Source of the DNA: Gilvibacter sediminis
Lineage (GTDB): Bacteria; Bacteroidota; Bacteroidia; Flavobacteriales; Flavobacteriaceae
Direction of reading: 5' to 3'
DNA: 64,000 nucleotides
Assembly (NCBI RefSeq): GCF_028561565.1
Contig: NZ_JAQQTE010000004.1
Span: 513,017 to 577,016 of the forward strand
Shown here: positions 51,090-60,633 of the stretch, piece by piece
Numbering within the stretch: the stretch's first letter is position 1
Layout of the letters: each line of letters starts with the position of its first letter
Notes under the pieces: generated by a model
Seen by the model: the letters and a program-made list of their open reading frames with translations, nothing else
What the model was told of the DNA's origin: nothing
Database searches by the model: none
Program-made: the position numbers and the translations under genes

Positions 51090-53921
51090 TTAGTTCACAG
51101 GATTTCCGAATATATCGAGTTCTACCACATCCAAGCCTAGCTTTTTAACCTCTGAGAATTGCGTGGCTTTATCACCTACAACCACATAGATCATCTCTGG
51201 TTCTTGAATGTATTGGCCAATGACTTCTTTAAAATCGTCTAAACTCATTTCCATGAGTAGTTTTTGCTCTTGATCTACAAAGTCCTTAGAAAGACCATAC
51301 TTGGAAATACTTTGTAAAATTCCCAGCTTAGCCCCAAAAGACTCAAATGCTCTGGTGTTTTGCTTGACCACTTTATTCTTGGTAAGCTCCACATCGGCCT
51401 CTGTAAATCCAGGCCCGTAATCACGCACCATCTCTTGAATGATCTCTAAAGAAGGTAATGTAGCATTGGCACGTACACTGGTACTGATCGTAAATGGAGC
51501 AATATCAGCGCGCCCCGGAACTCTGGAATAAGCCCCATAAGTATAGCCTTTGCCAATACGAAGCACTTGGAACAAACGCCCACTTGAGCCTCCACCCAAT
51601 ATCTCATTGGCAAAACGCAATTTAGGCGCATCTTCATTTCCAGAGGACAATGCCATCTTTCCAATATACAATACCGATTGCTTAGAATTCGGTACGTCTA
51701 TAAAGTAAAGCGTACCCGGAGTGCCCGCAGGATTCACTGCCCATTGGCTCTCAGCACTTGCGCTTCCTGTCCAACGCTCGCTCAATCCGCTCAAAGCGGC
51801 TTCAATTTCTGTTTGTGTCAAATCACCAACCACATGGAACGAGGCATTGCCTGGCTTGATGTATTGCTCATAATAAGCTTTGACATCATCCAAAGTGATA
51901 TTATCTGCAGTTTCTAAAGTACCGTTAGTCGGAATGCTGTAGATATGGTCAGGACCGTAAATGAGCTTGTTGAAGTTGATCGCAGCAATAGCCGTTGGGT
52001 TGGCCTCTCGTCCTTTAAGCCCAGTTTTGAGTTCTTGTGTAAGACGGTCAAATTCCGCCTCATCCCAACGTGGCTGTAAAAGCATCTCCTCAACTAAAGC
52101 CATGGTCTGCTCAAAGTTACGCGCCAAACAGTTTCCGCTGATCACGGTTTCTTCCAAACCAGAATAGATTCCTAAACTTGACCCTAAAAGACCAATAGCC
52201 TCCTCCAATTCCGCAGGCGTCTTTAAAGCAGTACCTTCATTCATAAGGTCTGCCGTCAAGGACGCTAAACCAGCTTTATCCATAGGATCCATACGATGCC
52301 CTCCAGGAATGGTGATCGTAAAGTTGATCAGTGGCAATTCGCTATTCTCAATGCCGTAAGTCTTCATACCGTTGGCCAATTCTCCTTCCCAAACGGTAGG
52401 CATGGTAAACAAAGGCGCTTCGCCAAAGTCAGGCTCTGAACGGTCGTATTTAGAAGGGGTCTTCTCATATTCGGCCTCTTCTCCTTGACCTACCTGCTCA
52501 CTATCACTCATTGCGGTGACCTCTTCAATCCAAACCTCTGCCTCAGTAGCTCCACTAATAGCCAATTCCGGGTTGTTTTGTGGAACCACACTGGTCATCA
52601 CATAATTCTTTCCTTTGATATACTTTTCATAGGCGGCCATAACCGCAGCACGGTCTACCTCTTGGTAGTATTTGGTACGCTTGCTGATGTAGCCAGGATC
52701 TTGACCAAACTCATTGTCTTGAACCAGTTGAAAGGCTTTATTCAATACTGTAGATACCCCATTGTACAATTGGGTCTCTAACTCCGCCTTGATGCGTTGT
52801 AATTCATTATCGGTAAATCCGTTGGTCTCAAAATCCTCTAAACCAGTATCAATGGCAGCTTTAACGTCATCTAAAGCAACGCCTTCATTAGCGCGAACTC
52901 TAATTACAAATTCTCCAGCCAATTCTTGACTGTTTTGATAGCTGCCTACGTTTGGCGCAAGTTTAGCCTCTTCTACTACAGATTTGTACAAGGGAGACTT
53001 TTTGCTTCCGCTCAATAAAGACCCCAATACATCTAAAGCGTACATTTCCTTATTGTAGTCCTCTACTGTTGGAAATACCATACGCAGTTCCGGCAGTTTG
53101 GCAAAGTTGTCTTTAAAGTAAAGCGATTTAGTCTCTGCAAGCGTTACTGGCATAGGCTCCATAGGACTAACCTCAGGACCTCTTGGTATTTCTCCAAACC
53201 ACTTTTCAACCAATTGCTTGGTCTCTTCAATATCAATGTCTCCAGCAATCACCAAGGAGGCGTTTGCAGCTCCGTAAAATTCATTGTAGAACTCTTTTAC
53301 ATCAGCTAAAGTCGCTGCTTGCAGATCCGGTAAAGAACCGATCACCGTCCAGCTGTACGGATGCCCTTCTGGATAAAGGTTTTTTCTGATGATCTCATCC
53401 GTGTAGCCATAAGGCGCATTGTCTACACGCTGACGCTTCTCGTTTTTCACCACTTGTTTTTCACGCTCTAAAGCGGCCTCGGTCACCGTATTGATCATGT
53501 ATCCAAATCGATCTGAATCGATCCAAAGAATCTTCTCAAAAGCATCTTTAGGAACCACTTCATAATATACAGTACCGTCACTCCAAGTACCACCATTTCT
53601 GCTTCCACCCCATTCTGGGATCATCTTTCGGTTAGCGCCCACAGGAACGTTCTCAGAATCGTTAAAGGACATATGCTCAAAGAAGTGAGCAAATCCTGTA
53701 CGGCCTGGTTTTTCTCTGTTAGACCCTACGTGCATCATGGTAGCCACAGCTACAATAGGATCACTTTTATCCACATGCAGAATAACCTCAAGGCCATTGT
53801 CTAATACAAATTTTTCATAGTCGAGACTGAACTCGGTGGTTGCCTCAGTGTCCGTAGACTCTTTACAGGCATTGGTAATAAGCGCAAGCGTCAATAGGCT
53901 CATAAGAAATCGATATCTCAT
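51090..53921 (-). CDS. M16-family zinc peptidase, two-domain, lipoprotein
   Basis: A 943-residue protein with a lipoprotein-like leader (Cys near residue 19, ITNACKES). The first M16 unit (about 40-480) carries FAHFFEHMSFNDSE, the HxxEH zinc motif, with EKQVVKNEKRQR about 70 residues later holding the third ligand Glu. The second unit (about 520-930) lacks the HxxEH and serves as the noncatalytic half (contains GNCLARNFEQT and RLFQVLRIGKGYTYGAYSR). Bacteroidota homologues (pitrilysin/insulinase type) digest peptides in the periplasm. Single gene; divergent promoter region upstream. Confidence 0.92.
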   Translation of the reverse strand: MRYRFLMSLLTLALITNACKESTDTEATTEFSLDYEKFVLDNGLEVILHVDKSDPIVAVATMMHVGSNREKPGRTGFAHFFEHMSFNDSENVPVGANRKMIPEWGGSRNGGTWSDGTVYYEVVPKDAFEKILWIDSDRFGYMINTVTEAALEREKQVVKNEKRQRVDNAPYGYTDEIIRKNLYPEGHPYSWTVIGSLPDLQAATLADVKEFYNEFYGAANASLVIAGDIDIEETKQLVEKWFGEIPRGPEVSPMEPMPVTLAETKSLYFKDNFAKLPELRMVFPTVEDYNKEMYALDVLGSLLSGSKKSPLYKSVVEEAKLAPNVGSYQNSQELAGEFVIRVRANEGVALDDVKAAIDTGLEDFETNGFTDNELQRIKAELETQLYNGVSTVLNKAFQLVQDNEFGQDPGYISKRTKYYQEVDRAAVMAAYEKYIKGKNYVMTSVVPQNNPELAISGATEAEVWIEEVTAMSDSEQVGQGEEAEYEKTPSKYDRSEPDFGEAPLFTMPTVWEGELANGMKTYGIENSELPLINFTITIPGGHRMDPMDKAGLASLTADLMNEGTALKTPAELEEAIGLLGSSLGIYSGLEETVISGNCLARNFEQTMALVEEMLLQPRWDEAEFDRLTQELKTGLKGREANPTAIAAINFNKLIYGPDHIYSIPTNGTLETADNITLDDVKAYYEQYIKPGNASFHVVGDLTQTEIEAALSGLSERWTGSASAESQWAVNPAGTPGTLYFIDVPNSKQSVLYIGKMALSSGNEDAPKLRFANEILGGGSSGRLFQVLRIGKGYTYGAYSRVPGRADIAPFTISTSVRANATLPSLEIIQEMVRDYGPGFTEADVELTKNKVVKQNTRAFESFGAKLGILQSISKYGLSKDFVDQEQKLLMEMSLDDFKEVIGQYIQEPEMIYVVVGDKATQFSEVKKLGLDVVELDIFGNPVN

Positions 53922-54054
53922 TGATCGTTAAAATTTTAATGTTTGGTATTCAGCTGATTCCTTGAATCGGAAAAGATGATTTCAAGATAAGACCTTTTGG
54001 CCAATCAGAATTTAAAAATAATGCTAAAAAATAGCGGGAATATGCTCGGGCCAG

Positions 54055-54062
54055 TATCTTTG
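54055..54062 (+). promoter_or_regulatory. -7 promoter element
   Basis: TATCTTTG exactly matches TAnnTTTG and lies 14 bases before the ATG of the DUF3817 gene. No convincing -33 TTG was found at the right distance. Confidence 0.45.
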
Positions 54063-54076
54063 CAAAAAATTATTGT

Positions 54077-54361
54077 ATGACACTGTCCTTGATCCGTATT
54101 TTTCGCTGGGTTAGCACTTTAGAAGCGATCTCCTTTCTACTATTGTTGGGAATTGCAATGCCTTTGAAATATATTTGGGATATGCCGCAAGCGGTATCTG
54201 TAATTGGCATGGCTCATGGCGTACTGTTCGTACTCTATTTGATCCTGGCCTTCTATGTGGGAGAAAAATTGAATTGGTCGCTCAAAACCTTACTGATTGT
54301 GATGTTTTGTTCGGTGCTTCCCTTTGGACCCTTTTACGCGGAACGCAAATATTTGAAATAA
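54077..54361 (+). CDS. DUF3817 membrane protein
   Basis: A 94-residue protein with three membrane segments (about residues 11-30, 41-60 and 67-85). The IRIFRWVSTLEAISFLLLLGIAMPLKYIW opening, GMAHGVLFVLYL and FGPFYAERKYLK ending match DUF3817, a widespread family of unknown function. It shares one base with the start of the MscS channel gene (TAATG), so the two are translationally coupled. Confidence 0.85.
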   Translation: MTLSLIRIFRWVSTLEAISFLLLLGIAMPLKYIWDMPQAVSVIGMAHGVLFVLYLILAFYVGEKLNWSLKTLLIVMFCSVLPFGPFYAERKYLK

Positions 54362-55617
54362 TGCAGGAAACACCTTGGCTTCATTGGTTTAGAGATCTTT
54401 TCATCGATCAAGGGATGAGCGCTCAATGGGCAGTTTATCTCAACGCTGCCATTGTTCTCATTGCCTTAATGTTAGTGCTTTTTGTAGCTGATTACCTGTT
54501 GCGCAAAAGCATTGTAACGGTCTTTAGAATCTTTAGCGACAAGACCAAAACCAGCTTTGATGATTTTCTGTCGGAAAGTAATTTTCCGCGCTTTGTGGCT
54601 CATGTGATTCCCGTGCTTATTGTGCGCTACACCCTTGGCCATTTATTTGAAGATCTGCCTGTAGCGAGAGGCATCAGTCTAATGGCCGTAGACGTTTACT
54701 CAGTAATTTTGGCGGCGCTCATTTGCCGTTCGGTATTGCGTTCTTTACGAGAATATCTTAAGACCAAACCGCTTTTCAAAGACAAACCACTAGACAGCTA
54801 CGTACAAGTATTGATGATCATCATTTGGGTTTTTTCCATGCTGGTCGTTGCCTATCGGGTGTCTGGGGAGAGTTTTATTACCCTCACCAGTTTGGGAGCC
54901 GTATCGGCTTTATTACTCCTGATCTTTAAGGACACCATTTTGGGATTCATTGCCAGCATTCAAATTACCGTGAATGATATTGTGCGCATTGGAGATTGGA
55001 TCACCTTTAACAAATACGGAGCCGATGGTTATGTGACCGAGATCAACCTGGCTACGGTTCGCGTTCAAAACTTTGACAATACCTATACTACTATTCCTAC
55101 CTATTCCCTGATCTCCGATTCCTTTCAAAACTGGCGCGGAATGCAGAATTCAGAAGGTAGAAGGATCAAACGATCGCTGCTTATTAAACAGAATTCTGTG
55201 CGTTATTTAACCGATGAAGACCTCAAGGATCTGGAGAAGATTCAGCTGATCACCTCATACATTCAGCAACGCAAAAAGACACACGTCGATTTTAATGAGC
55301 AACACGGATATGACAATTCCTTGATTATAAACGGCCGTCAGCAGACCAATTTGGGCGTATTCAGAAAGTATATAGACGCTTATTTGCATAAGAACAACGC
55401 CATTAACAAAGACCTTTTTCTAATGGTGCGTCATTTACAACCCACCGCTCAAGGGATTCCTGTAGAAGTATACTGTTTTAGTTACGATAAGAATTGGGTG
55501 AACTACGAACACATACAGGCAGATATCTTTGACCACCTAATCGCTGCAGTCCCATACTTTGACTTAGAACTTTATGAATACCCTTCCGGGCACGATCTAA
55601 AGGCAATTAAGGATTAA
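54361..55617 (+). CDS. MscS-family mechanosensitive channel
   Basis: A 418-residue protein with an N-terminal three-to-five helix membrane part and the MscS core (about residues 180-300: FITLTSLGAVSALLLLIFKDTILGFIASIQI, the pore-lining helix, then VNDIVRIGDWI and ATVRVQNFDNTYTTIPTYSLISDSFQNW). The C-terminal part is beta-rich and cytosolic. It opens under membrane tension to release ions and osmolytes. Start at the ATG shared with the previous stop; an upstream frame reading through the DUF3817 gene was rejected. The stop overlaps the next converging gene by 4 bases. Confidence 0.9.
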   Translation: MQETPWLHWFRDLFIDQGMSAQWAVYLNAAIVLIALMLVLFVADYLLRKSIVTVFRIFSDKTKTSFDDFLSESNFPRFVAHVIPVLIVRYTLGHLFEDLPVARGISLMAVDVYSVILAALICRSVLRSLREYLKTKPLFKDKPLDSYVQVLMIIIWVFSMLVVAYRVSGESFITLTSLGAVSALLLLIFKDTILGFIASIQITVNDIVRIGDWITFNKYGADGYVTEINLATVRVQNFDNTYTTIPTYSLISDSFQNWRGMQNSEGRRIKRSLLIKQNSVRYLTDEDLKDLEKIQLITSYIQQRKKTHVDFNEQHGYDNSLIINGRQQTNLGVFRKYIDAYLHKNNAINKDLFLMVRHLQPTAQGIPVEVYCFSYDKNWVNYEHIQADIFDHLIAAVPYFDLELYEYPSGHDLKAIKD

Positions 55618-56012
55618 TCCGTAAGATCGTTCAAGCGATCTTCCACATATTCTACCTTAGTTTTTCCGTGTGGAGTCGGTTTGCCATCAGGCCCCATACT
55701 TACCATGACAATTTGCTCAATGGTAATGATCACTTCTCGTGTCATTTTATTGCGGACCTCACAATGAAGGCTCAAAGAGGTTCGTCCAAAGTGAATCACC
55801 TCAATACCGATCTCAACAATATCACCAGGCTGGGCTGAGCTCACAAAGTTGATCTCTGACATATACTTGGTGACCACTTTTGGGTTCTCCAACTGAATGA
55901 TGGTGTACAAGGCCGCTTCTTCATCAATCCACTCTAATAAACGCCCCCCAAATAGGGTTCCGTTGGGATTGAGGTCTTCTGGCTTGATCCACTTTCGGGT
56001 ATGAAATCGCAT
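55614..56012 (-). CDS. Acyl-CoA thioesterase (hotdog fold)
   Basis: A 132-residue hotdog-fold protein: MRFHTRKWIKPEDLNPNGTLFGGRLLEWIDEEAAL holds the NxxxxxxGGxLLxWxDxxA motif of YciA/Acot-type thioesterases, followed by SAQPGDIVEIGIEVIHFGRTSLSLHCEVRN. It hydrolyses acyl-CoA to free acid and CoA in the cytosol. A longer frame up to 56123 exists, but this ATG gives the family's normal N-terminus. Its final bases TTAA are shared with the converging mscS stop. Confidence 0.9.
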   Translation of the reverse strand: MRFHTRKWIKPEDLNPNGTLFGGRLLEWIDEEAALYTIIQLENPKVVTKYMSEINFVSSAQPGDIVEIGIEVIHFGRTSLSLHCEVRNKMTREVIITIEQIVMVSMGPDGKPTPHGKTKVEYVEDRLNDLTD

Positions 56013-56142
56013 AAGGCTCAAGGGTTTACCGCAAAGATAAGGCTTTGCCGCTGTTAAAATTTGTGAAATCCGTATCTTTAATGTAACAAAATTGGCCCTT
56101 TTGGGTCTAACACTTGTGATCAAAAAAATTAAAAATTATCCG

Positions 56143-56901
56143 ATGAAAATCTTAAAAACACTAAGCATTCTTTTGGTTATGGCATTGGCCGTACCCGCAC
56201 AGGCACAAACTGTCGATGAAATTCTCAACAATTATTTTGAGAATACCGGCGGTGCAGATGCCTGGAATAATCTAGAATCTCTAGAAATGACTGCCATGGC
56301 AAACGCTCAAGGAATGGAAATTCCTGTAACCATGATCCAGACTAAAGAAGGTAAAATGATGCTCAAGATCAACTTCCAAGGACAGGAGATCGTTCAGCAA
56401 GCCTACGATGGAGAGACGCTATGGTCAACAAACTTCATGACTCAACAACCTGAAAAGGCTGACGCTGAAACTACAGCAAACATGAAGCTACAGACAGAAG
56501 ACTTCCCTTCTCCATTCCTAAACTATAAGGAAAAAGGATTCACCGTAGAATTATTGGGTGAAGAGGTTAAAGAAGGAACTGACTGTTACAAGATCAAATT
56601 GACGCAAAAGCCTCGCATGGTAGATGGAAAAGAAGTTCCTAACGTAAGCTTCTACTACTTTGAAAAAGAGAACTTCGTTCCAATCATGTCAGAAGTTGAG
56701 ATCCCATCTGGACCAATGGCAGGACAAATGTCTGTTTCTACGATGAGTGATTATCAAGAGGTTGACGGACTTTACTTTCCATTTGATATGGGAATGGGTG
56801 GTCAAGCAATCATGATCAAAGACATCAAATTAAACCCAGACCTTGACGATTCAATGTTTGTATTCCCTGGTGATGCAGACGGCGAAGAAGACAAAGACTA
56901 A
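56143..56901 (+). CDS. LolA-like outer-membrane lipoprotein-sorting protein
   Basis: A 252-residue protein with a signal peptide (about residues 1-21, ending AQAQ). The mature part shows the half-open barrel pattern of LolA/LolB-like proteins: TVDEILNNYFENTGGADAWNN, IQTKEGKMMLKINFQGQEIVQQAYDGETLW, and a central Met/Ala/Pro-rich segment. Such Bacteroidota proteins carry no known partner and are usually called outer membrane lipoprotein-sorting protein. Start ATG at 56143 follows TATCTTTA (near -7). A structured terminator ends it. Its lysine codons are mixed. Confidence 0.72.
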   Translation: MKILKTLSILLVMALAVPAQAQTVDEILNNYFENTGGADAWNNLESLEMTAMANAQGMEIPVTMIQTKEGKMMLKINFQGQEIVQQAYDGETLWSTNFMTQQPEKADAETTANMKLQTEDFPSPFLNYKEKGFTVELLGEEVKEGTDCYKIKLTQKPRMVDGKEVPNVSFYYFEKENFVPIMSEVEIPSGPMAGQMSVSTMSDYQEVDGLYFPFDMGMGGQAIMIKDIKLNPDLDDSMFVFPGDADGEEDKD

Positions 56902-56913
56902 TAATACTTCAAG

Positions 56914-56994
56914 GCTGTTTAAACGCGTGAGGGAGTTCTTCCCTTAATTGTGCACAGGAAAAGCTATCGGCACAGGCGTTTAAACAGCTTTTTT
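56914..56994 (+). terminator. Three-way-junction terminator RNA
   Basis: A perfect 13-bp stem, GCTGTTTAAACGC (56914-56926) with GCGTTTAAACAGC (56976-56988), encloses two short hairpins, AGGGA/TCCCT (56930-56944) and TGTGC/GCACA (56949-56974). Six T follow directly (56989-56994). The fold ends the LolA-like transcript and is far larger than a plain terminator. Confidence 0.7.
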
Positions 56995-57017
56995 GCTAAC
57001 CAATAATCACAACACAA

Positions 57018-60000
57018 ATGAAAAGAATTCTCTTTGCATTGGGCGCTTTGCTATGTATGCCAGCTGTCCAGGCGCAAGACATTGCTTTGAAAGGTAAGGA
57101 ACTCTTTGGCGACATGCGTGCGCGTCATATCGGTCCCGCTCTTATGAGTGGACGAATCATTGATATGGAAGCCCACCCAACTGACCCACGAATCATCTAT
57201 GCAGGTACTGCTGGTGGTGGGGTTTGGAAATCGTCAGACGGAGCTGCAACCTTCTCTCCTATTTTTGACGAACACGCACAGTCTATTGGTAGTGTTGCCG
57301 TAGACCCGAAGAATCCAGATCAAGTGATCTGGGTAGGAACCGGTGAAATCTGGACCCGTAACTCTGTATCTGTTGGAGATGGACTTTATAAATCTACAGA
57401 CGGCGGAACCAACTGGGATAAGATCGGTTTTGAAAAATCAGAACGCATTGCTTCCATCGTAATCAACCCAGAGAATACAGATATTGTATATGTTGGTGTT
57501 TTGGGCGCACTATGGAGCGACAGCGACGAGCGTGGTGTGTACAAGACCACAAACGGCGGTAAAACTTGGGACAAGATCCTTTATGTAGATCAAACCACAG
57601 GTGCTGCAGATGTTATTATGGATCCTGAGAATCCTAATGTTCTTTATGCCTCTATGTGGGAGTTTAGACGTTCTGGATGGGGATTCAGTTCTGGTGGAGC
57701 CAACAGCGCTTTGTACAAGTCTACAGATGCCGGAGCTACTTGGAACAAAATTCACAACGGTTTCCCTGCTGGAGATCTTGGACGTATCGCTGTAGCCGTA
57801 GCACCAAGTGACAACAGCATCCTTTACGCAGTATTGGAGACGGAAGACAAATCCAAGAACGGTTTGTGGAAGTCAACAGACGCTGGAGCGAACTGGGAAC
57901 ACTTAAACAATGATTTTGGACTGACTGTACGCCCATTCTACTTCTCAAGAATTACGATTGACCCGCGCAACCCAGATGTGGTTGTAAAGGGCGGCTTGAG
58001 TGGTTCTATCAGCCGTGATGGTGGAAAGACCTTCAAGTCTTTAGGAAATATGCACAGTGATATCCACGATGTGATCTTCCATATTAACGATAGTGATATT
58101 ATGTACTCCGGAACTGATGGTGGTGTTTACCGCTCTTGGAATGGAGGAACTACTTTTGAGATCGTAGAGAATTTACCGCTTTCTCAATTCTATCAGATCA
58201 GTGTTGATGACGCAGAACCTTATAATGTATACGGTGGATTGCAAGACAACGGATCTTGGTGGGGACCTAACTCTTCTCCAGGAGGAGTGAACGCCCGCGA
58301 CTGGAACTCTGTTGGAGCTGGAGACGGTTTCCGCGTATTGAAGCACCCTACTAAGAACATCATCTACTCGGAGATGCAAGGGGCTGAGAACGTTTGGCGC
58401 TATGACGTAGATAAGAACCGTACACGTACGGTACAGCCTCGTCCTAAAAAGGGAGATCCTGATTTGCGTTTCAACTGGAATGCTCCAATGGCGGTAAGTG
58501 CACACCAACCGGACCGTTTCTATATGGGAAGCCAGTTTGTGCATAAGTCTGAGGATATGGGAGACACTTGGGAGATCATTTCTCCGGACTTGACTACCAA
58601 CGATCCTGCTAAGCAAGATCAGTCTCAATCTGGAGGATTATCCATTGATAACTCTGGAGCCGAGAACCACACTACGATCTTTACCATTGCCGAATCTCCT
58701 TTAAATGAAAAGGTGCTTTGGGTAGGTACTGATGACGGAAACGTACAAGTTACTCGTGACGGTGGAAAGAACTGGGAAAACGTAACTCCTAATTTAGTGG
58801 GTATTCCTGCTAACACTTGGGTTTATCACATCGAAGCTAGTGTACACGGAGAAGGAACTGCATATGCGGTTTTTGACGGTCACACTACGGGTGACATGAA
58901 TGCCTACGCCTTAAAGACCACAGATTACGGAAAGACTTGGACCAACATAATTTCTGATGATGTAGTTGGTTTTGTGCGTAACATCCAAGAAGATTACGAA
59001 AGTGAGAACCTATTGTTCCTTGGAACTGAGTTTGGACTTTATGTTACTATTGACGGTGGAAAGAACTGGTCTCAGTTTACTAACAATATGCCTCCAGTTG
59101 CCGTACACTTCATTGATATGCAGAAGCAGACCAATGACTTGGTTATGGGAACTCATGGGCGTGGAGTTATCATCATTGATGATATTTCTCCACTGCGCGA
59201 ATTGAGTCAAGAAGTACTGAACAAAGACGTACACTTCTTCGCTTCTGAGCCAACCATCATGGTTGAGGAAAGCGGATTTAGCGGAAGCTTTGGTGGAGAA
59301 ACTCAATTTGTTGGGCAAAACTCACCTACTTCAGCGCGCATTGTTTACTACTTGAAAAAGCGTCACACTTTTGGAAAGATGACCATGGAAGTTCAGGATA
59401 TGGACGGAAACGTGATCTCAACGCTTGGACCAGGTAAGTCAAAAGGAATCAATGTGGTTTATTGGAACTATACTTCTGCGCAGCCAAAGGTTGCCGAAGC
59501 CAAGACTTTGAGTTTTGGTGGATTTACTTCGCCGCGTGTTCCTGCTGGAAAGTACAAAGTTGTATTGACCAAGAAGAACGATGTGTATGAGTCTGTGATC
59601 GAGCTTAAATACGATCCAAATTCATTGACAACCCTAGATGAGCGCAAGCAACAAGAGGAAATGACCAAGACGTTATACGACATGGTTGAGGACATGGCTT
59701 ATGTGGTTTATACCATGAATGAGACCATGGACTATGCAGAAAGCGTGATGGAATCCAATCCGAAGGCAAAGAAGACTGCTCAGAAACTTCACGATGCCCT
59801 TACGGCCTTGATGAAGGATATGGTTGTAACTACCGGTGATAACTATGTAGCTTCTGCAGAGCCTGAGCTTCGTGAGAAGATGACGGAGCTTTACAGCAAT
59901 GTTGCTACGAATTTTGACGGAGTTAGCGCTTCTGATCTGGCCAGCTTTGAGCTGATCAATACAGAATATCAAGAAGCCCTTGGACGCTTGACTGCCATTA

Positions 60001-60095
60001 TGGACAAGGAAGGCAAGAAGTTCAATAGCTTCCTAGCTAAGAATGACCTCCCTGAGGTAACACTAAAAAGTAAAGAAGAGTTCTTAGGAAACTAA
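57018..60095 (+). CDS. Secreted sortilin-like BNR/VPS10 beta-propeller protein
   Basis: A 1025-residue exported protein with a signal peptide (about residues 1-20, ending VQAQ). Residues about 30-720 contain many BNR/sortilin repeats (for example TAGGGVWKSSDGAATF, GLYKSTDGGTNWDKI, TRDGGKNWENV, TIDGGKNWSQF), forming a ten-bladed-like propeller; the remaining 300 residues are beta-rich and then helical (DERKQQEEMTKTLYDMVEDMAYVV). Bacteroidota members are often misnamed glycosyl hydrolase; the ligand or enzyme activity is unknown. Its lysine codons are mainly AAG and glycine codons mainly GGA/GGT, unlike the neighbours. It ends with a UUCG terminator. Confidence 0.83.
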   Translation: MKRILFALGALLCMPAVQAQDIALKGKELFGDMRARHIGPALMSGRIIDMEAHPTDPRIIYAGTAGGGVWKSSDGAATFSPIFDEHAQSIGSVAVDPKNPDQVIWVGTGEIWTRNSVSVGDGLYKSTDGGTNWDKIGFEKSERIASIVINPENTDIVYVGVLGALWSDSDERGVYKTTNGGKTWDKILYVDQTTGAADVIMDPENPNVLYASMWEFRRSGWGFSSGGANSALYKSTDAGATWNKIHNGFPAGDLGRIAVAVAPSDNSILYAVLETEDKSKNGLWKSTDAGANWEHLNNDFGLTVRPFYFSRITIDPRNPDVVVKGGLSGSISRDGGKTFKSLGNMHSDIHDVIFHINDSDIMYSGTDGGVYRSWNGGTTFEIVENLPLSQFYQISVDDAEPYNVYGGLQDNGSWWGPNSSPGGVNARDWNSVGAGDGFRVLKHPTKNIIYSEMQGAENVWRYDVDKNRTRTVQPRPKKGDPDLRFNWNAPMAVSAHQPDRFYMGSQFVHKSEDMGDTWEIISPDLTTNDPAKQDQSQSGGLSIDNSGAENHTTIFTIAESPLNEKVLWVGTDDGNVQVTRDGGKNWENVTPNLVGIPANTWVYHIEASVHGEGTAYAVFDGHTTGDMNAYALKTTDYGKTWTNIISDDVVGFVRNIQEDYESENLLFLGTEFGLYVTIDGGKNWSQFTNNMPPVAVHFIDMQKQTNDLVMGTHGRGVIIIDDISPLRELSQEVLNKDVHFFASEPTIMVEESGFSGSFGGETQFVGQNSPTSARIVYYLKKRHTFGKMTMEVQDMDGNVISTLGPGKSKGINVVYWNYTSAQPKVAEAKTLSFGGFTSPRVPAGKYKVVLTKKNDVYESVIELKYDPNSLTTLDERKQQEEMTKTLYDMVEDMAYVVYTMNETMDYAESVMESNPKAKKTAQKLHDALTALMKDMVVTTGDNYVASAEPELREKMTELYSNVATNFDGVSASDLASFELINTEYQEALGRLTAIMDKEGKKFNSFLAKNDLPEVTLKSKEEFLGN

Positions 60096-60116
60096 GGCTC
60101 AGATTACCAATACATT

Positions 60117-60143
60117 AAGGGCTTCTTCGGGAGCCCTTTTTTT
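60117..60143 (+). terminator. Intrinsic terminator with cUUCGg tetraloop
   Basis: AAGGGCTTC pairs with GGAGCCCTT (9 bp including one G-T) around a TTCG tetraloop closed by C-G, followed by a T-run. The C(UUCG)G loop is exceptionally stable. It closes the BNR gene. Confidence 0.9.
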
Positions 60144-60225
60144 GTTGATTAAACTGTTCATAACTGAACTCCATTGACCCAAAGAAAGAAAATTCTTATC
60201 GTAACTTTATTAAAACCTTTCTGTT

Positions 60226-60633
60226 ATGGATGATAGAGACGAGCAATTGCTAGCCCTCAGACCTCAGATCCCCTCGGCCAGAATTCTGGATTCAATGAGC
60301 GCCGAAGAGTATTTTCAAAACAGCACCCTCCGCCCTATTGCAAAGCTTCAAAACGATCTACTCTTAGATATGTTTCGCAACTATGTTCGCAAACACAAGA
60401 ACGTGTTTTACGAACTCTCTGTAGAAAAGCGCATGGATTACATCGAGAATGCGATCCACAAGGACATGAAGTTCAGAAACGCGCTAAAGGGCATGATCAT
60501 TGGGCAGTTCACCATAGAGGAATATAGACTGTATACCTTACATTCCAGCGCACTGAACAAGCGTATGATGAACATAGTCAAGGAGCGCTTGAAAAGTCAA
60601 TTACAGGTCTTAGAATACCAGTACGCGTACTAA
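60226..60633 (+). CDS. Conserved Flavobacteriia protein of unknown function
   Basis: A 135-residue cytosolic, largely helical protein: DEQLLALRPQIPSARILDSMSAEEYFQN at the start and RNALKGMIIGQFTIEEYRLY and LNKRMMNIVKERLKSQ in the later half. This form is common in Flavobacteriaceae and sometimes labelled glyoxalase, for which I see no supporting residues. It is preceded by TAACTTTA (near -7). Its 3' end overlaps the converging DUF3307 gene by 24 bases. Confidence 0.7.
   Translation: MDDRDEQLLALRPQIPSARILDSMSAEEYFQNSTLRPIAKLQNDLLLDMFRNYVRKHKNVFYELSVEKRMDYIENAIHKDMKFRNALKGMIIGQFTIEEYRLYTLHSSALNKRMMNIVKERLKSQLQVLEYQYAY

Noticed and set aside
54175-54360. Apparent 62-residue N-terminal extension of the MscS protein
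   Set aside because: It overlaps the DUF3817 gene in another frame; DUF3817 has clear coding character and the shared TAATG gives a natural start.
58173-58628. A 151-residue reverse-strand frame inside the BNR gene
   Set aside because: It is antisense to a well-supported gene and its Arg/Ser/Leu composition is that of a shadow frame.
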